5,430 nucleotides of DNA from Bacillaceae bacterium UBA7792 (GTDB taxonomy: Bacteria > Bacillota > Bacilli > Bacillales > Cytobacillaceae): positions 407 through 5,836 of the forward strand of contig DLCS01000090.1 in the NCBI GenBank assembly GCA_002480735.1. The letters run 5' to 3'. A program made the position numbers and the translations under genes. Positions 5,123-5,430 of the stretch are shown piece after piece. The notes beneath the pieces were generated by a model that did no database searches, was not told the origin of the DNA, and saw only the letters and a program-made list of their open reading frames with translations. How positions within the stretch are numbered: the stretch's first letter is position 1; every line of letters starts with the position of its first letter.

Positions 5123-5430
5123 TTCTTTGGCAGTACCTGGCAAACTGAAAAACGCTCCTCTGAAATGAATTCCTTTGCAACCTTGTTGACATCCTCTAAT
5201 GTTATTTGCTCAAGCGTAGGAACGACATCAAATAGGTTCATCTCATTAAAGGCATAGCGTGTAAATTGGTTGGCAATAAACTCAGGAGAGTTGACAGCAC
5301 GGAGAAAGCTACCTATTTTTTTCTTTTTCGTCCGTTCAAGCTCTTCCTTTGTAAGCCCCTTTTCCTTTGCTGCAAAAAGCATCCCCTTCAACAGTTCCAC
5401 TAATTTTTCAGGATCCCGTGTGTCGCCGCC
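5107..5430 (-). CDS. ymfH: C-terminal end of YmfH-like M16 peptidase homologue (5' cut by window edge)
   Basis: The reading frame is open from the right edge to the TAA and gives the last 107 residues of a protein whose family members have about 430. The fragment looks like the closing part of an M16 (insulinase/pitrilysin-like) C-terminal domain: a helix, then KEELERTKKKK-type basic helix, then FLRAVNSPEFIANQF and a final helix-strand unit, LEQITLEDVNKVAKEF, followed by a short strand and a lysine-rich tail. The zinc-binding HxxEH motif, if present, would be outside the window. Identification rests on this pattern plus the neighbouring ymfI. M16 pairs (YmfF/YmfH) precede ymfI in Bacillus; their substrate is unknown to me. 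An internal ATG begins at 5379, but the true start is off-window, so no start is assigned. Confidence 0.85.
   Translation of the reverse strand, partial: GGDTRDPEKLVELLKGMLFAAKEKGLTKEELERTKKKKIGSFLRAVNSPEFIANQFTRYAFNEMNLFDVVPTLEQITLEDVNKVAKEFISEERFSVCQVLPKKKKAS

Noticed and set aside
5114..5124. Run of A in the ymfH C-terminal codons as a possible frameshift slippery site
   Set aside because: The phase does not give the X-XXY-YYZ arrangement; the run is explained as part of the terminator stem.

Overview
The window looks like ordinary chromosome from a spore-forming member of the Bacillaceae (Firmicutes). The evidence is the conserved gene order ymfH-ymfI-ymfJ-ymfK-rodZ(ymfM)-pgsA-cinA, all on the minus strand, plus strong AAGGAGG-type ribosome binding sites, GTG and TTG starts, U-tailed intrinsic terminators and moderately AT-rich DNA. 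In Bacillus subtilis the same block leads into recA, which would lie beyond the left edge here. I cannot name the species.

Layout, in transcription order (right to left). (1) The C-terminal end of a YmfH-type M16 peptidase homologue enters from the right edge and ends in a terminator whose loop holds its stop codon. (2) ymfI encodes a short-chain dehydrogenase, the likely EF-P 5-aminopentanone reductase. (3) A 92-bp gap carries promoter-like sequences. (4) ymfJ (DUF3243) is closed by a strong, probably bidirectional terminator. (5) A 332-bp non-coding stretch holds a 28-bp AT-rich dyad, a pair of short direct repeats and a doubtful 59-codon plus-strand ORF. (6) ymfK (DUF3388; ACT-like part plus a P-loop) and rodZ are 14 bp apart and start with GTG and TTG. 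(7) A weak terminator overlaps the rodZ stop codon and a candidate pgsA promoter. (8) pgsA and cinA are 25 bp apart; cinA runs off the left edge about ten codons short of its expected end.

Functionally this is housekeeping: cell-shape scaffold anchoring (RodZ), anionic phospholipid synthesis (PgsA), nucleotide/cofactor repair (CinA), translation-factor modification (YmfI), and three proteins of unknown or poorly known role (YmfH, YmfJ, YmfK). I found no phage, transposon, CRISPR, tRNA or rRNA, and no convincing undescribed system. The points most worth a second look are the intact P-loop in the uncharacterised YmfK protein, the two terminators overlapping stop codons, the dyad and small ORF upstream of ymfK, a possible forespore promoter for ymfJ, and an Asn-to-His change in the catalytic tetrad of the YmfI-type reductase.
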